From Dolichospermum flos-aquae CCAP 1403/13F (lineage in GTDB: Bacteria > Cyanobacteriota > Cyanobacteriia > Cyanobacteriales > Nostocaceae): 64,000 nt of DNA. The DNA lies in contig NZ_CP051206.1 of NCBI RefSeq assembly GCF_012516395.1, positions 1,364,001 through 1,428,000 on the forward strand. The letters are read 5' to 3'. Made by a program: the position numbers and the translations under genes. Below, piece after piece: positions 8,982 to 18,039 of this stretch; positions within the stretch are counted from its first letter, which is position 1; each line of letters opens with the position of its first letter. Under the pieces are notes generated by a model. The model saw only the letters and a program-made list of their open reading frames with translations, was not told the origin of the DNA and ran no database searches.

Positions 8982-9788
8982 TTAACCAAATTTACCGCTA
9001 ATGTAAGCTTTGGTATCTTCCTGTTGAGGGTTGCTGAAAATTAGCTCTGTCGAATTGTACTCTACTAAATACCCAGCCCGTCCACCTGATTCTGAGGCTC
9101 TGACATTAAAAAACGCCGTTTTATCAGATACTCGTGATGCTTGCTGCATATTGTGAGTGACTATGACGATGGTATATTGCTCTTTAAGTTCATGAATTAG
9201 TTCTTCAACCCGCGAGGTAGAAATAGGATCAAGAGCAGAACATGGTTCATCCATGAGGATAACTTCTGGTTGGACAGCGATCGCTCGGGCAATACATAAA
9301 CGTTGTTGTTGTCCACCGGATAAAGATAAACCATTTTGGCGCAATTTATCCTTGACTTCATCCCACAAAGCCGCTTGTCGCAAACTCCGTTCTACTAATT
9401 CATTCATATCACCCCTGTAGCCATTAATTCTGGCCCCAAAAGCAATATTTTCATAAATTGACTTGGGAAATGGATTGGGTCTTTGAAACACCATACCAAT
9501 ACGTCTCCGCACCTCTACGGGATCAATATTGGGTGCATAGAGATTTTTATCATAGAAATAAACTTTACCTTCGGCTCTAAATGATGCGATTAAATCATTT
9601 AGACGGTTATAACATCGCAATAATGTACTTTTACCGCAGCCGGATGGTCCGATAAAAGCCGTCACCCGATTTTTAGGAATATCTAGCCAAACATTCTGTA
9701 CAGCCAAAAAATTGCCGTAGTAGATATTGAGATCTTCTGTGCGTAAAACCGATTCAGCCCCATTAATCGTGCTAATTGTAGTAGCCAT
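8982..9788 (-). CDS. pstB: Phosphate ABC transporter ATP-binding protein PstB (operon 1)
   Basis: PstB powers high-affinity phosphate import by hydrolysing ATP on the cytoplasmic face of the PstCA channel. The 268 residues contain Walker [10 protein letters not shown] (47-55), the Q-loop [16 protein letters not shown], the ABC signature [16 protein letters not shown], Walker [14 protein letters not shown] and the switch His in [10 protein letters not shown]. The MQQA-R-VSD tail is characteristic of PstB. It is the last gene of pstS-pstC-pstA-pstB, with 47 bp to pstA. Confidence 0.96.
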   Translation of the reverse strand: MATTISTINGAESVLRTEDLNIYYGNFLAVQNVWLDIPKNRVTAFIGPSGCGKSTLLRCYNRLNDLIASFRAEGKVYFYDKNLYAPNIDPVEVRRRIGMVFQRPNPFPKSIYENIAFGARINGYRGDMNELVERSLRQAALWDEVKDKLRQNGLSLSGGQQQRLCIARAIAVQPEVILMDEPCSALDPISTSRVEELIHELKEQYTIVIVTHNMQQASRVSDKTAFFNVRASESGGRAGYLVEYNSTELIFSNPQQEDTKAYISGKFG

Positions 9789-9835
9789 AAATACTTAAAG
9801 AATAAGTTTTTCGGGATGAGTTTCAGTTTTGTTAA

Positions 9836-10717
9836 CTAAACCTTTTGTTTAGTCACCCAGCGAGTAATAATACTAGTAATTAAAACCATCATTACGAGGA
9901 TTAAAGACGCAGCCCAAGCTAGAGATTGCCAAGTTGGGAAGGGAGAAGTAGCAAAGTTGTAGACTAAAACCGCGAGAGAAGCAGTAGGTTTGAGAATGCT
10001 ATCCGGCCAAAAAGCAGAAAAAAGAGCCGTAAATATTAATGGTGCTGTTTCTCCAGCAGCCCGAGCGATCGCCAAAGTAGAACCAGTGACAATTGTTGGT
10101 AATGCAGCCGGCAATACCACCAGGATCACAGTTTGCAAATTACTTGCACCTAATCCAACAGACGCTTGCCGCAAATCTTGAGATACTAATTGCAAAGCTT
10201 CGTCTGTAGTTTTTACAATAATAGGTAACATCAAAATTGCTAAGGCAAATCCACCCCCCAGGGCTGAGTAAGAGCCTAAATTCAGGTTTACTAAGGTCAA
10301 AACCACAATTCCATAGGCAAATACCCCAGCAATAATAGAAGGAACACCACTGAGGACGTTAGTAGCAAAACGTATCCATCTAGCAATCTTTTGGGAACTA
10401 AACTCATTTAAATAAATTGCGGCCAATACACCAAAGGGAACACTAATGACAGCGGCAATCCCGACCATGAGAATTGTGCCAACAATGGCATTACCAAAAC
10501 CGCCATTTTTGCCAAAAGGCGGCGGTGGTAACTGCGTAAAAATATTGAGATTTAAACTACTAAACCCTCTAATTACTACATAATAAAGCACTGCCAACAA
10601 GGGGACTAGTGCCAATGCTCCACAGATAAAAGCTAATCCAGTCATTGCTGTATTCAACAATGTCCGAGGAGAGGAAGGAGAACGAGTCAGGCTTCTTTGC
10701 TCAAAAGAAGAAGTCAT
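9836..10717 (-). CDS. pstA: Phosphate ABC transporter permease PstA (operon 1)
   Basis: PstA is one of two inner-membrane channel subunits for phosphate. The 293 residues carry about six hydrophobic segments and the permease coupling motif near 190-215 (QDLRQASVGLGASNLQTVIL), followed by the GETAPLIFTALF signature near 235. The first ~25 residues are polar (SSFEQRSLTRSPSSPRT), as in other PstA proteins. It follows pstC by 14 bp, so the two are translated from one message. Confidence 0.95.
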   Translation of the reverse strand: MTSSFEQRSLTRSPSSPRTLLNTAMTGLAFICGALALVPLLAVLYYVVIRGFSSLNLNIFTQLPPPPFGKNGGFGNAIVGTILMVGIAAVISVPFGVLAAIYLNEFSSQKIARWIRFATNVLSGVPSIIAGVFAYGIVVLTLVNLNLGSYSALGGGFALAILMLPIIVKTTDEALQLVSQDLRQASVGLGASNLQTVILVVLPAALPTIVTGSTLAIARAAGETAPLIFTALFSAFWPDSILKPTASLAVLVYNFATSPFPTWQSLAWAASLILVMMVLITSIITRWVTKQKV

Positions 10718-10731
10718 AATTTAACCTATCA

Positions 10732-11682
10732 CTATAGTCTCTGGACTCGCGCCACAATAAACTCTGCCAGAATATTGACTATCATCGTCAATAGAAATAG
10801 GATTAAAGCTGCATACATTAAAGCAGCAACTTGTAACCCATTAGCTTCAGCAAATTGATTTGCTAGTAGGGAAGAAATTGTATTAGATGGTGCTAAGAAA
10901 GAGATGTTAATATTATTGGCATTACCAATTAACATTGTCACAGCCATTGTTTCACCCATGGCTCTACCAAGTGCCAACATCACCGCACTGACAATGCCAG
11001 AAAAAGCAGCGGGGATAATAACTTGAAAAATTGTTTCCCAACGGGTTGCACCGATTGCCAAGGCAGCTTGACGTAAACCCGAAGGTACAGAAATCAAAGC
11101 ATCACGAGAAATAGCGGTGATAATTGGCAAAGTCATAATTGCTAAGATCACTCCCGCAGGTAACATTCCTGGCCCTGTAGGTGAGGTACTAAAAATAGGT
11201 AGCCAGCCCCAATAACGATGCAGCCATTTGCCCAAATCAGTTAAAATCGGGATTAAAACAAAAATTCCCCAGACTCCGTAGACAACACTGGGAATGGCAG
11301 CTAATAATTCTACTAAAAATACCAGTACCAATTTTACCTGGGATGGCAAAAAATCCTCACTCAATAAAATCGCCGTCCCCACACCAATCGGAACTGCTAA
11401 AACTAGTCCGATTAAAGAACTCATGAGAGTCCCATAAATCGCAGGTAATACCCCATATTCATCATTAACAGGGTTCCAATTGCTGGTGATTAAGAAATTA
11501 ATCCCGAATTTTTGGATAGCTGGACTGGCCGCAATAGCAACTTGCAAGGTAATCCATAATAAAATCCCAGCAATTGCTAGGGCAAAAATTCGAGTTAACC
11601 AAATAAAGCTCCGATCTAGATTTCTGTCTATTTCCGAGCGATTTTTCGTTACTAATGGGGTTTCTGGAAAATTTATGGACAT
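10732..11682 (-). CDS. pstC: Phosphate ABC transporter permease PstC (operon 1)
   Basis: PstC pairs with PstA to form the phosphate channel. It shows about six membrane segments, IPSVVYGVWGIFVLIP, the coupling motif SVPSGLRQAALAIGATRWETI and the GRAMGETMAVTMLIGN signature. I start it at the ATG at 11682 (MSINFPETPL, 316 residues), the usual PstC length; the frame can be extended 24 residues to a TTG at 11754, but that stretch is not PstC-like. It lies about 160 bp downstream of pstS. Confidence 0.94.
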   Translation of the reverse strand: MSINFPETPLVTKNRSEIDRNLDRSFIWLTRIFALAIAGILLWITLQVAIAASPAIQKFGINFLITSNWNPVNDEYGVLPAIYGTLMSSLIGLVLAVPIGVGTAILLSEDFLPSQVKLVLVFLVELLAAIPSVVYGVWGIFVLIPILTDLGKWLHRYWGWLPIFSTSPTGPGMLPAGVILAIMTLPIITAISRDALISVPSGLRQAALAIGATRWETIFQVIIPAAFSGIVSAVMLALGRAMGETMAVTMLIGNANNINISFLAPSNTISSLLANQFAEANGLQVAALMYAALILFLLTMIVNILAEFIVARVQRL

Positions 11683-11843
11683 GAATGCTGACTCTAAGAT
11701 GTGGGAAAAAGCTAACTTTCTCAAAACTAGTACAATACGGCGTAAGTTAAGCAACCATTAAAAATCCCTGAAAAGCTTATACCATCTGCTTTTTAATTTT
11801 TAATTGTTAATTTTTAATTCCGCCCTGCGGTACTAGCTTGTCA

Positions 11844-13007
11844 TTACTTTGTAGTTTTAGGATCAGCGCCAAGAGAGATTTTATAATCAGGACTAATTTG
11901 ATCAGCAGCAGCAGCCACTTTAGCAATCACATTTGCTGGTAAAGGAACATACCCTAATTGAGTAGCTAACTTTTGTCCATCGGTTAAAGCGTACTCAATA
12001 GTTGCTTCTATTGCCTTGGCTTTACCAGCATCAGCATATTTTTTATAAGCGAGAATCCAAGTATAAGTGACGATTGGGTAAGAACCTTCCCCTTCAGGAT
12101 CAGAAATAAAAGCGCGAAGATTTTCTGGTAAAGTTACTGATGCTAAAGTTTTAGATGCTGATTCTTCAGAAGCCAAAACAAACTTTTTAGCTTTATTTTC
12201 TAAACTCGCAAATTTGAGATTACTTTGTTTGGCATAGCCATATTCTACATAACCAATAGCGCCTGGAGTTTGTTGAATTTGGGCGGTAATACCTTCATTG
12301 CCTTTAGCACCAATTCCTACAGGCCATTTTACACTTTTACCGTCACCTACTTTAGTTTTCCATTCTGGACTAATGGCGCTAAGGTGTTTGGTAAAAACGC
12401 CTGTAGTCCCGCTACCATCAGCCCGATAAATAACTTTTATCTCGTCTTTTGGTAATTTTACATCAGGATTAGCTTGAGCGATCGCCGGATCATCCCAAGA
12501 TTTGATTTTACCTAGTAAAATATCAATATAAACTGCTCGTGGTAGTTTGAGTATGGCTACGCCACCTGAGCTATCAGCAATATCTGGTAAGTTATAAGCC
12601 AGAACAATACTACCAGCAGTTACAGGTAGTAAGATCACTCCTTTATCTGCGGGGATATTCTGAATTTCTTCATCTTTCATGGCTACATCACTAGCACCAA
12701 AGTCTACTGTCCCTTTGGTAAACTGCTCAACACCAGCACCACTACCAACTGGCTGATAGTTAACTTTTAAATTGGGGTATTTTTTGTTTAACTCCGCAAA
12801 CCAGGTTTGGTAAAGGGGTGACGGAAAAGTAGCACCGGCACCTGTTAATTCAATATTACCTCCTAAATCTAGTTTGCTGGAAGCAGTTGTAGTTTGACTG
12901 GAAGATTTGTTAGGAGTGGGATTCGTTGAGTTAGTTTCTCCACAGGCAGATAAACTAATTGCTAGTGTGAATACCGATATTAAAGCTATCAGGCGATTAT
13001 GCTTCAT
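11844..13007 (-). CDS. pstS: Phosphate-binding lipoprotein PstS (operon 1)
   Basis: PstS captures phosphate in the periplasm and delivers it to PstCA. The 387 residues start with a lipoprotein signal ending in the lipobox LSAC (Cys 22), then a Ser/Thr-rich linker. Phosphate-binding loops are recognisable: GAGATFPSPLY, QPVGSGAGVEQF, DFGASDVAM and RADGSGTTGVFTKHL. It is the first gene of the operon. It differs from the second PstS in this window (21842-22882), which has an ordinary cleavable signal rather than a lipid anchor. Confidence 0.96.
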   Translation of the reverse strand: MKHNRLIALISVFTLAISLSACGETNSTNPTPNKSSSQTTTASSKLDLGGNIELTGAGATFPSPLYQTWFAELNKKYPNLKVNYQPVGSGAGVEQFTKGTVDFGASDVAMKDEEIQNIPADKGVILLPVTAGSIVLAYNLPDIADSSGGVAILKLPRAVYIDILLGKIKSWDDPAIAQANPDVKLPKDEIKVIYRADGSGTTGVFTKHLSAISPEWKTKVGDGKSVKWPVGIGAKGNEGITAQIQQTPGAIGYVEYGYAKQSNLKFASLENKAKKFVLASEESASKTLASVTLPENLRAFISDPEGEGSYPIVTYTWILAYKKYADAGKAKAIEATIEYALTDGQKLATQLGYVPLPANVIAKVAAAADQISPDYKISLGADPKTTK

Positions 13008-13221
13008 TGCACTTAGAGGTAATGGTAGTAATGTTAATTTTTAGATAAACACCTCTAACATACTCCTAAAAAATTGTTTCAGAGACTTACAAATCAAAAA
13101 TACCCCATAAGACTGGATAATCTTTTTTGTGAAGTTCTTTTATCGGTAAAGAAATGGGGAAATCTATATTTATAGTATTTGCGTATTTTACAAGTTGATC
13201 ATATCATCCTTTGACATCAGC

Positions 13222-13836
13222 CTACTTTTTTTGTTTTTTTCCATTCCCTTGATTAGCTCTTGATTCTAATGTAAACTCTGGTATTTCTTCAAGTTCATCT
13301 TCACTTAAACTATACTGTTCACACACAAGACTTAACCGATTTCCAGGAGTTGTCACTGCATTGACAGAATGAGTTAAATCACCCTGAAAGTAAATTAAAG
13401 AATTGGTTTGCGGTTTAATTTGTCCCACTTGGCGTTTTTGCAACTTCAGCACCAATTCTCCTCCCTCCATATCTTCTGGTACACGTACATAAAGAACGCT
13501 CACAGATGCAGGAGGTTCAACGGTTTTACAATAGGAACGCAAAGACCGGTCAATATGGGGGTCAACGCGAGAACCTGCTTTGAGTAGTAAAGGATTCAGA
13601 TAAAAAGCATTACAATTAGGTAAAAGTGCCAAATCTAAATAAGGCTTAAAATAGGGGAATTTTTGGATAACTTCTGCTAAACCTTGACGTTGAAATACCA
13701 CAGAAAAGCCTTTAGTATTGATAAAATCTCGGTTGAGGTTATTGATAGCAAAATAGGGACAAGCTTGGATTTCTCCCCACAAGTCTTGGAGATATTGAAG
13801 AGGAAAGGCGTTAGGATGTTGTTGATAGTATTTCAC
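13222..13836 (-). CDS. 2OG-Fe(II) oxygenase-like protein
   Basis: The 204-residue protein has the double-stranded beta-helix metal site: H94-x-D96 in DPHIDRS, the distal H156 in GDLTHSVNAV, and the 2-oxoglutarate-binding R167 in GNRLSLVCEQY. Strand GGELVLKLQK and the prolyl-hydroxylase-like layout suggest a hydroxylase acting on a protein or small molecule; the substrate is unknown. The C-terminus is charged (NQGNGKKQKK). It is a single gene between pstS and a repeat array, on the same strand as the phosphate operon. Confidence 0.75.
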   Translation of the reverse strand: MKYYQQHPNAFPLQYLQDLWGEIQACPYFAINNLNRDFINTKGFSVVFQRQGLAEVIQKFPYFKPYLDLALLPNCNAFYLNPLLLKAGSRVDPHIDRSLRSYCKTVEPPASVSVLYVRVPEDMEGGELVLKLQKRQVGQIKPQTNSLIYFQGDLTHSVNAVTTPGNRLSLVCEQYSLSEDELEEIPEFTLESRANQGNGKKQKK

Positions 13837-13837
13837 G

Positions 13838-14104
13838 GTCTTAAATTAATGGATATTGAGTTTAATTTTTGTCTGAATCAGGATATCCAGGATTAGAGGA
13901 TTAACAGGATGTTTGACATTTCTATAGTCTTTCATAGTCTTAAATTAATGGATATTGAGTTTAATTTTTGTCTGAATCAGGATATCCAGGATTAGAGGAT
14001 TAACAGGATGTTTGACATTTCTATAGTCTTTCATAGTCTTAAATTAATGGATATTGAGTTTAATTTTTGTCTGAATCAGGATATCCAGGATTAGAGGATT
14101 AACA
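13838..14104. repeat. 99-bp tandem repeat, about 2.7 copies (minus-oriented LTRR-type units)
   Basis: The segment TTAAATTAATGGATATTGAG recurs at 13841, 13940 and 14039, a 99-bp period with almost no divergence. Each unit contains a ~37-40 bp core that on the minus strand reads ATCCTGTTAATCCTCTAATC..., the long-tandem-repeat core known from Nostocales. No convincing ORF is present. Confidence 0.9.
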
Positions 14105-14735
14105 GGATATTTGACATTTCTAGGGAATACCTTAATAAAACAATCAATAAAAATCATGATCAAAAAACCCATCCACAAAACGACCAACCCATCCTGTAAA
14201 TCCTTAAATCCTGGACATCCTGATTCAGACAATGATATTTCCAGGGAATACATTAATAAAACAATCAATAAAAATCATGATCAAAAAACCCATCAACAAA
14301 ACCATCAAACCATCCTGTACATCCTTAAATCCTGGACATCCTGATTCTGACAATGATATTTCTAGGGAATACCTTAATAAAACAATCAATAAAAATCATG
14401 ATCAAAAAACCCATCAACAAAACCATCAAACCATCCTGTACATCCTTAAATCCTGGTTATCCTGATTCTGACAATGATATTTCCAGGGAATACCTTAACC
14501 TTAATAAAACAATCAATGAAAATCAGTATCAGAAAACCTATAAACAAAACGACCAACCCATCCTGTAAATCCTTAAATCCTGGTTATCCTGATTCTGACA
14601 ATGATATTTCCAGGGAATACCTTAATAAAACAATCAATAAAAATCAGTATCAGAAAACCTATAAACAAAACGACCAACCCATCCTGTAAATCCTTAAATC
14701 CTGGTTATCCTGATTCAGACAATTACAAAGGTAAA
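14105..14735. repeat. 121-bp tandem repeat, about 5 copies (plus-oriented LTRR-type units)
   Basis: A unit starting GGGAATACCTTAATAAAACA repeats with a 121-bp period (a later unit is 127 bp because CTTAAC is inserted). Each unit contains the same core as the preceding 99-bp array (ATCCTGTAAATCCTTAAATC, then CTGGACATCCTGATTC) but in opposite orientation. The ORFs that overlap here are shadows: 121 is not a multiple of three, so each copy shifts frame. Confidence 0.9.
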
Positions 14736-14769
14736 GGGCAAAAAATAAGAGTATAAAGAGCTACAGAGT

Positions 14770-15564
14770 CTACTCCGCACCACTACATACAACCCGAAAA
14801 CCGACATAGCTGTTGCTGCCCACGAGGTAGCTGTTGTGGCGATAAGCAGAACGGCAAATACCAGGACTGTAGCCCCACGAACCACCGCGCAGCAGCTTAG
14901 AATCAAAGCTTAGACTTATCCACGCGCTTCCATCTGTAGGCGCATCTTCATAATTATCATGCCAATCATCTTGAGACCATTCCCACACATTGCCGTGCAT
15001 ATCATATAATCCAAATTCATTGGCTATTTTAAAACTTCCTACTTCTGTTGTTTCTCCTTTCCGAATTCCTTCAACTCCATCACCATAAGTATAGTTACCA
15101 TTATAATTAGCTAAATCTGTGGTAATCGTCTCACCAAAATGAAATGGTGTGGTAGTTCCGGCACGACAGGCATATTCCCATTCTGCTTCACTGGGCAGTC
15201 TATAGGGTCTTTGAGTGTGATTTGATAGTCGGTTACAAAACTCCACCGCATCATGCCAAGAAACCGGTTCTACAGGGCGATTTGCTCCTTCAAACCTAGA
15301 TGGGTTTGGTTTTAGTTCTTGGTTGACTTGAGGTAAAGTAGCTACTACTTGCCATTGTGCTTGGGTAACAGGATATTTACCCAATAAAAACGGTGGTACT
15401 GTAACTTGATGCTGGGGACTCTCAGTTTCCCTGCGTCCTGGCTCATTTTTTGGTGAACCCATCATAAAAGTTCCGCCAGGAATTGCTACCATTTCTAGTT
15501 GAATACCATTACCTAAGTCTTCTATAAACTGCTGGGCTTGTTTTTGTTTTCTCTTAATACTCAA
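14770..15564 (-). CDS. Formylglycine-generating enzyme-like (SUMF1/FGE-sulfatase domain) protein
   Basis: The domain starts LGNGIQLEMVAIPGGTFMMG and continues with HQVTVPPFLLGKYPVTQAQW, PVEPVSWHDAVEFCNRLS, YRLPSEAEWEYACRAGT, NEFGLYDMHGNVWEWSQD, LLRGGSWGYSPGICRSAYR and VGFRVV, the complete SUMF1-fold order. Only one Cys of the classical FGE pair is obvious, so copper-type formylglycine activity is uncertain; in conflict cassettes this domain often acts as a ligand-binding or effector module. The frame given starts at TTG 15564 but a coding-like frame (LPEIKTFEFESAIITE.., then FEVATIELKKLGWPKQKTE) continues to about 15717 without ATG or GTG, reaching a palindromic repeat. It may once have been fused to the trypsin gene upstream. 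Confidence 0.8.
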   Translation of the reverse strand: MSIKRKQKQAQQFIEDLGNGIQLEMVAIPGGTFMMGSPKNEPGRRETESPQHQVTVPPFLLGKYPVTQAQWQVVATLPQVNQELKPNPSRFEGANRPVEPVSWHDAVEFCNRLSNHTQRPYRLPSEAEWEYACRAGTTTPFHFGETITTDLANYNGNYTYGDGVEGIRKGETTEVGSFKIANEFGLYDMHGNVWEWSQDDWHDNYEDAPTDGSAWISLSFDSKLLRGGSWGYSPGICRSAYRHNSYLVGSNSYVGFRVVCSGAE

Positions 15565-15679
15565 TTCTGTTTTTTGTTTCGGCCATCCTAATTTTTTAAG
15601 CTCAATAGTAGCAACTTCAAAATCAAAAGGTTCTAAGTTGATAGATGTCTCATTTTCTGTGATGATAGCAGATTCAAAT

Positions 15680-17284
15680 TCAAAGGTTTTGATTTCTGGT
15701 AGAGGTAATTCGTGAATTACCCCTAGCAGAGTTTAAAAAGTAAGCAAAGATTTCCTTGTATTCTTGATCTGAAAATGCAGTTATGATAATTCCTATCGCA
15801 TCATCAAGCATTTCTAAAAGAATATCTGGGTCATGATTTTCTTGATATATTTTAAATATTTTCTGACAGACTTGATTTTTAGTAAGTTGCTCCCATTTAT
15901 TTAACCAAATCCCTTGATTTTTAAGATATTGTGGCAATAATCGTTTATAATCACGAACAATTACCCGATACTTTTTACACAAATGGAATGGAACATTATT
16001 TTCTGTTATTATCCATTGTTCTACAGGATAGTTAAGCATTTCCGTAGGCATAAAAAAGACTAAGTTGATATCTTTCTGTAAAGGAACTGTTATTTTTTCT
16101 GTGAGAATTAAATTTAATGTTTTTGGTATTTGCTCAAGTTTAAAACTATCATTGGGAGAATCAGAAACATCTATTTTAAGACAGTCTTCATTATTTTGTA
16201 TATTAGGAATTACCCAAACACTAATATTAAATTTCTTTGAGTTTATTTTTGAAGGTTCAATTTTAATTAATATGTATGATTCTAGGATAGTATCAGTATT
16301 TCTATCTGGTTTATTAACATCTTGAATCAGTTTATCAAAATCTTCTATATTATTACTTCCCCATTTTTTTAAATCTTCTAACTTTGTTTGAGGAATCTGA
16401 GAATTAGTAATTAAATATTTGATAAATTTTGCTGTATTGTCGTTATGATTAAATTTTATGTTACTATCTAAACTACGTTTATCCAGATTATACAAATCTT
16501 TAACAATACCTTCTACTGTGATTAGTAGATTTCCCCATGAATAACACGCCTTATAAGCTGTTTGAATAGCAGAATTTATAGCTGTATCCAGATTAGCAGT
16601 TAAGGCTTGAATGAGGCTTAAAAAACTCCAAGATTCAATTATGATTTTTGCAGGAATCATGTATCCCACTTTAACATTTCTTCGTACTCCCGCATAAGGT
16701 TGTCCATCTGGATCAAGTTCTGAAGATACAACTATTCCCACAAAACTAGCCAATTTTTCAACCCAAACAGGCGCACCACTAAAACCTGATTCAATATAAA
16801 ATTTAGATTGAGTTTCTACATCCATCTGTACCAAACCAGAACCATTAGTATCTACAAGTTTTCCTTCTGTAGTTACCCCCTCATCATGTCCTATAGGAAA
16901 TCCTAAAACAGAGAATTGATGTTGATATGATACTTCCAAACTTAATGGAAAAGATATATAACTTGTTGGTAAATTACCTTGTAATTCCAGAATAGCTATA
17001 TCTTCTTCATATTTATAAATATCAGATCGAGGTTTCCATGCAATAACTTTCGCTTCAAACTTTGGCTTATTTTTTTCCGCAGGAAAAAGGAAATCAACCT
17101 TTACTAAATCTGAAGGTTTTTCTGGAGTAGAATGTGCAATATCTAAAGCATCTGCAACTACATGAGCGCAGGTAATAATATATTTATCATATATCAATAA
17201 ACCTGCACCTTTTACCTCATCAGAAAGATGATAAATTCTGGCAATGTGGTTTTTATGTAATTCTTTTATTTTAGCATCTACCAT
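15680..17284 (-). CDS. Trypsin-like serine protease with C-terminal VMAP-C-like domain
   Basis: The N-terminal ~230 residues are a trypsin/DegP-type protease with a complete triad: H41 in ITCAHVVAD, D95 in EEDIAIL and S169 in SGFSGAPVW. There is no signal peptide, so it is probably cytoplasmic. The C-terminal ~200 residues (SYILIKIEPSK.. FNISVWVIPN.. LNYPVEQWIIT..VPFHLCKKYRVIVRDYKRL) match the pattern of the VMAP-C domain found in vWA-MoxR-associated and trypsin-centred conflict systems. The middle (about 240-330) is not assigned. It lies 7 bp downstream of the Trypco1 gene and upstream of the SUMF1 protein, forming one operon. The last ~13 residues are encoded across a palindromic repeat and may not be original. 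Confidence 0.82.
   Translation of the reverse strand: MVDAKIKELHKNHIARIYHLSDEVKGAGLLIYDKYIITCAHVVADALDIAHSTPEKPSDLVKVDFLFPAEKNKPKFEAKVIAWKPRSDIYKYEEDIAILELQGNLPTSYISFPLSLEVSYQHQFSVLGFPIGHDEGVTTEGKLVDTNGSGLVQMDVETQSKFYIESGFSGAPVWVEKLASFVGIVVSSELDPDGQPYAGVRRNVKVGYMIPAKIIIESWSFLSLIQALTANLDTAINSAIQTAYKACYSWGNLLITVEGIVKDLYNLDKRSLDSNIKFNHNDNTAKFIKYLITNSQIPQTKLEDLKKWGSNNIEDFDKLIQDVNKPDRNTDTILESYILIKIEPSKINSKKFNISVWVIPNIQNNEDCLKIDVSDSPNDSFKLEQIPKTLNLILTEKITVPLQKDINLVFFMPTEMLNYPVEQWIITENNVPFHLCKKYRVIVRDYKRLLPQYLKNQGIWLNKWEQLTKNQVCQKIFKIYQENHDPDILLEMLDDAIGIIITAFSDQEYKEIFAYFLNSARGNSRITSTRNQNL
15700..15725. repeat. Palindromic repeat at the trypsin / SUMF1 junction
   Basis: GGTAATTC-GT-GAATTACC with imperfect flanks lies across the last codons of the trypsin gene and the first coding-like residues of the SUMF1 frame. 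A related palindrome is at 21749-21775 near pstC2/pstS2. Confidence 0.7.
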
Positions 17285-17291
17285 AAACTAA

Positions 17292-17633
17292 CTATGCTGT
17301 TTTGTTATTCCACTTCACGGTGATTTCAAAAGTTAGTTCACTTCCCAAAGAACTAAATACAATTCCAGCATTAGCAGTTAGTTTGACACCAAATTTTATT
17401 TCTGTTTCATCGGGGGTAATATCAATATCCTTGAGTTTAGAAACAACAGTAGTAATAACAGGCTTAATTTCCTCTAATGCTTGATCAAACTTTTTACTAG
17501 CAGCAGTGACAGAAACTCCATTTCCCCGTGATACGGCTTTCGGCGCTCCTGGTTGGGTTGGTTGTTTGTCTACTTCTACTAAAAAAGTAGTTCCATCTTC
17601 CAAAGCAAACTCAATTAATTGCTTTTCTGGCAT
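17292..17633 (-). CDS. Trypsin-co-occurring domain 1 (Trypco1 / CU044_2847 family) protein
   Basis: The 113-residue protein starts with a beta-rich segment (LIEFALEDGTTFLVEVDKQP), then a helix (KKFDQALEEIKPVITTVVSKLKD) and a final beta segment (EIKFGVKLTANAGIVFSSLG, then ELTFEITVKW). This is the Trypco1 / CU044_2847 pattern, a small domain that sits next to trypsin-like proteases in conflict operons and is thought to regulate or target them. It overlaps nothing and leads the operon, 7 bp before the protease start. Ordinary composition, no membrane segment. Confidence 0.75.
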   Translation of the reverse strand: MPEKQLIEFALEDGTTFLVEVDKQPTQPGAPKAVSRGNGVSVTAASKKFDQALEEIKPVITTVVSKLKDIDITPDETEIKFGVKLTANAGIVFSSLGSELTFEITVKWNNKTA

Positions 17634-17763
17634 ATTAGATATATATATTGTGAATCAGTCTATGTAAGGTCAAATATACCACATTGCCAACATATTTAAA
17701 CAGCACAAAATAGCACTAAAGATAGTTGTCGCATAGCTAAAGGTATACTTAGCCCAAACTTAC

Positions 17764-17797
17764 CCAAAAAATTAAGGACGAGTATTAAACCCGTCCT
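17764..17797 (-). terminator. Rho-independent terminator after tRNA-Cys
   Basis: On the minus strand AGGACG..CGTCCT forms a 6-bp stem with an 11-nt loop (17775-17797), followed by TTAATTTTTT. It lies 50 bp downstream of the tRNA-Cys 3' end. Confidence 0.65.
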
Positions 17798-17847
17798 AGA
17801 ACTACCTAAAACCGTGAATTAATCGGTTTTGGCTGATTTTTCTCAAA

Positions 17848-17918
<71 letters not shown>

Positions 17919-18039
17919 GCGCCCACAATTACTAATCGTAGCACCATTTTTCCAAATTTGCACCATCTAGGAGAAATTTTTTTGAAGATTCATGTTTTTA
18001 CTTAACTGGACAGACAAAAAGCCTGTCCTCCAATGGATC

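Noticed and set aside
13008-13221. Pho box upstream of pstS1
   Set aside because: Only weak TTAAC-like units with wrong spacing were found, unlike the clear pair before pstS2.
14044-14689. Five overlapping ~70-77 codon ORFs in the repeat array
   Set aside because: They follow the 121-bp period, shift frame with each copy and have low-complexity translations; they are shadows of tandem repeats.
13838-14735. CRISPR-like tandem repeats
   Set aside because: Units are 99-121 bp and adjacent, with no variable spacers, no leader and no cas genes.
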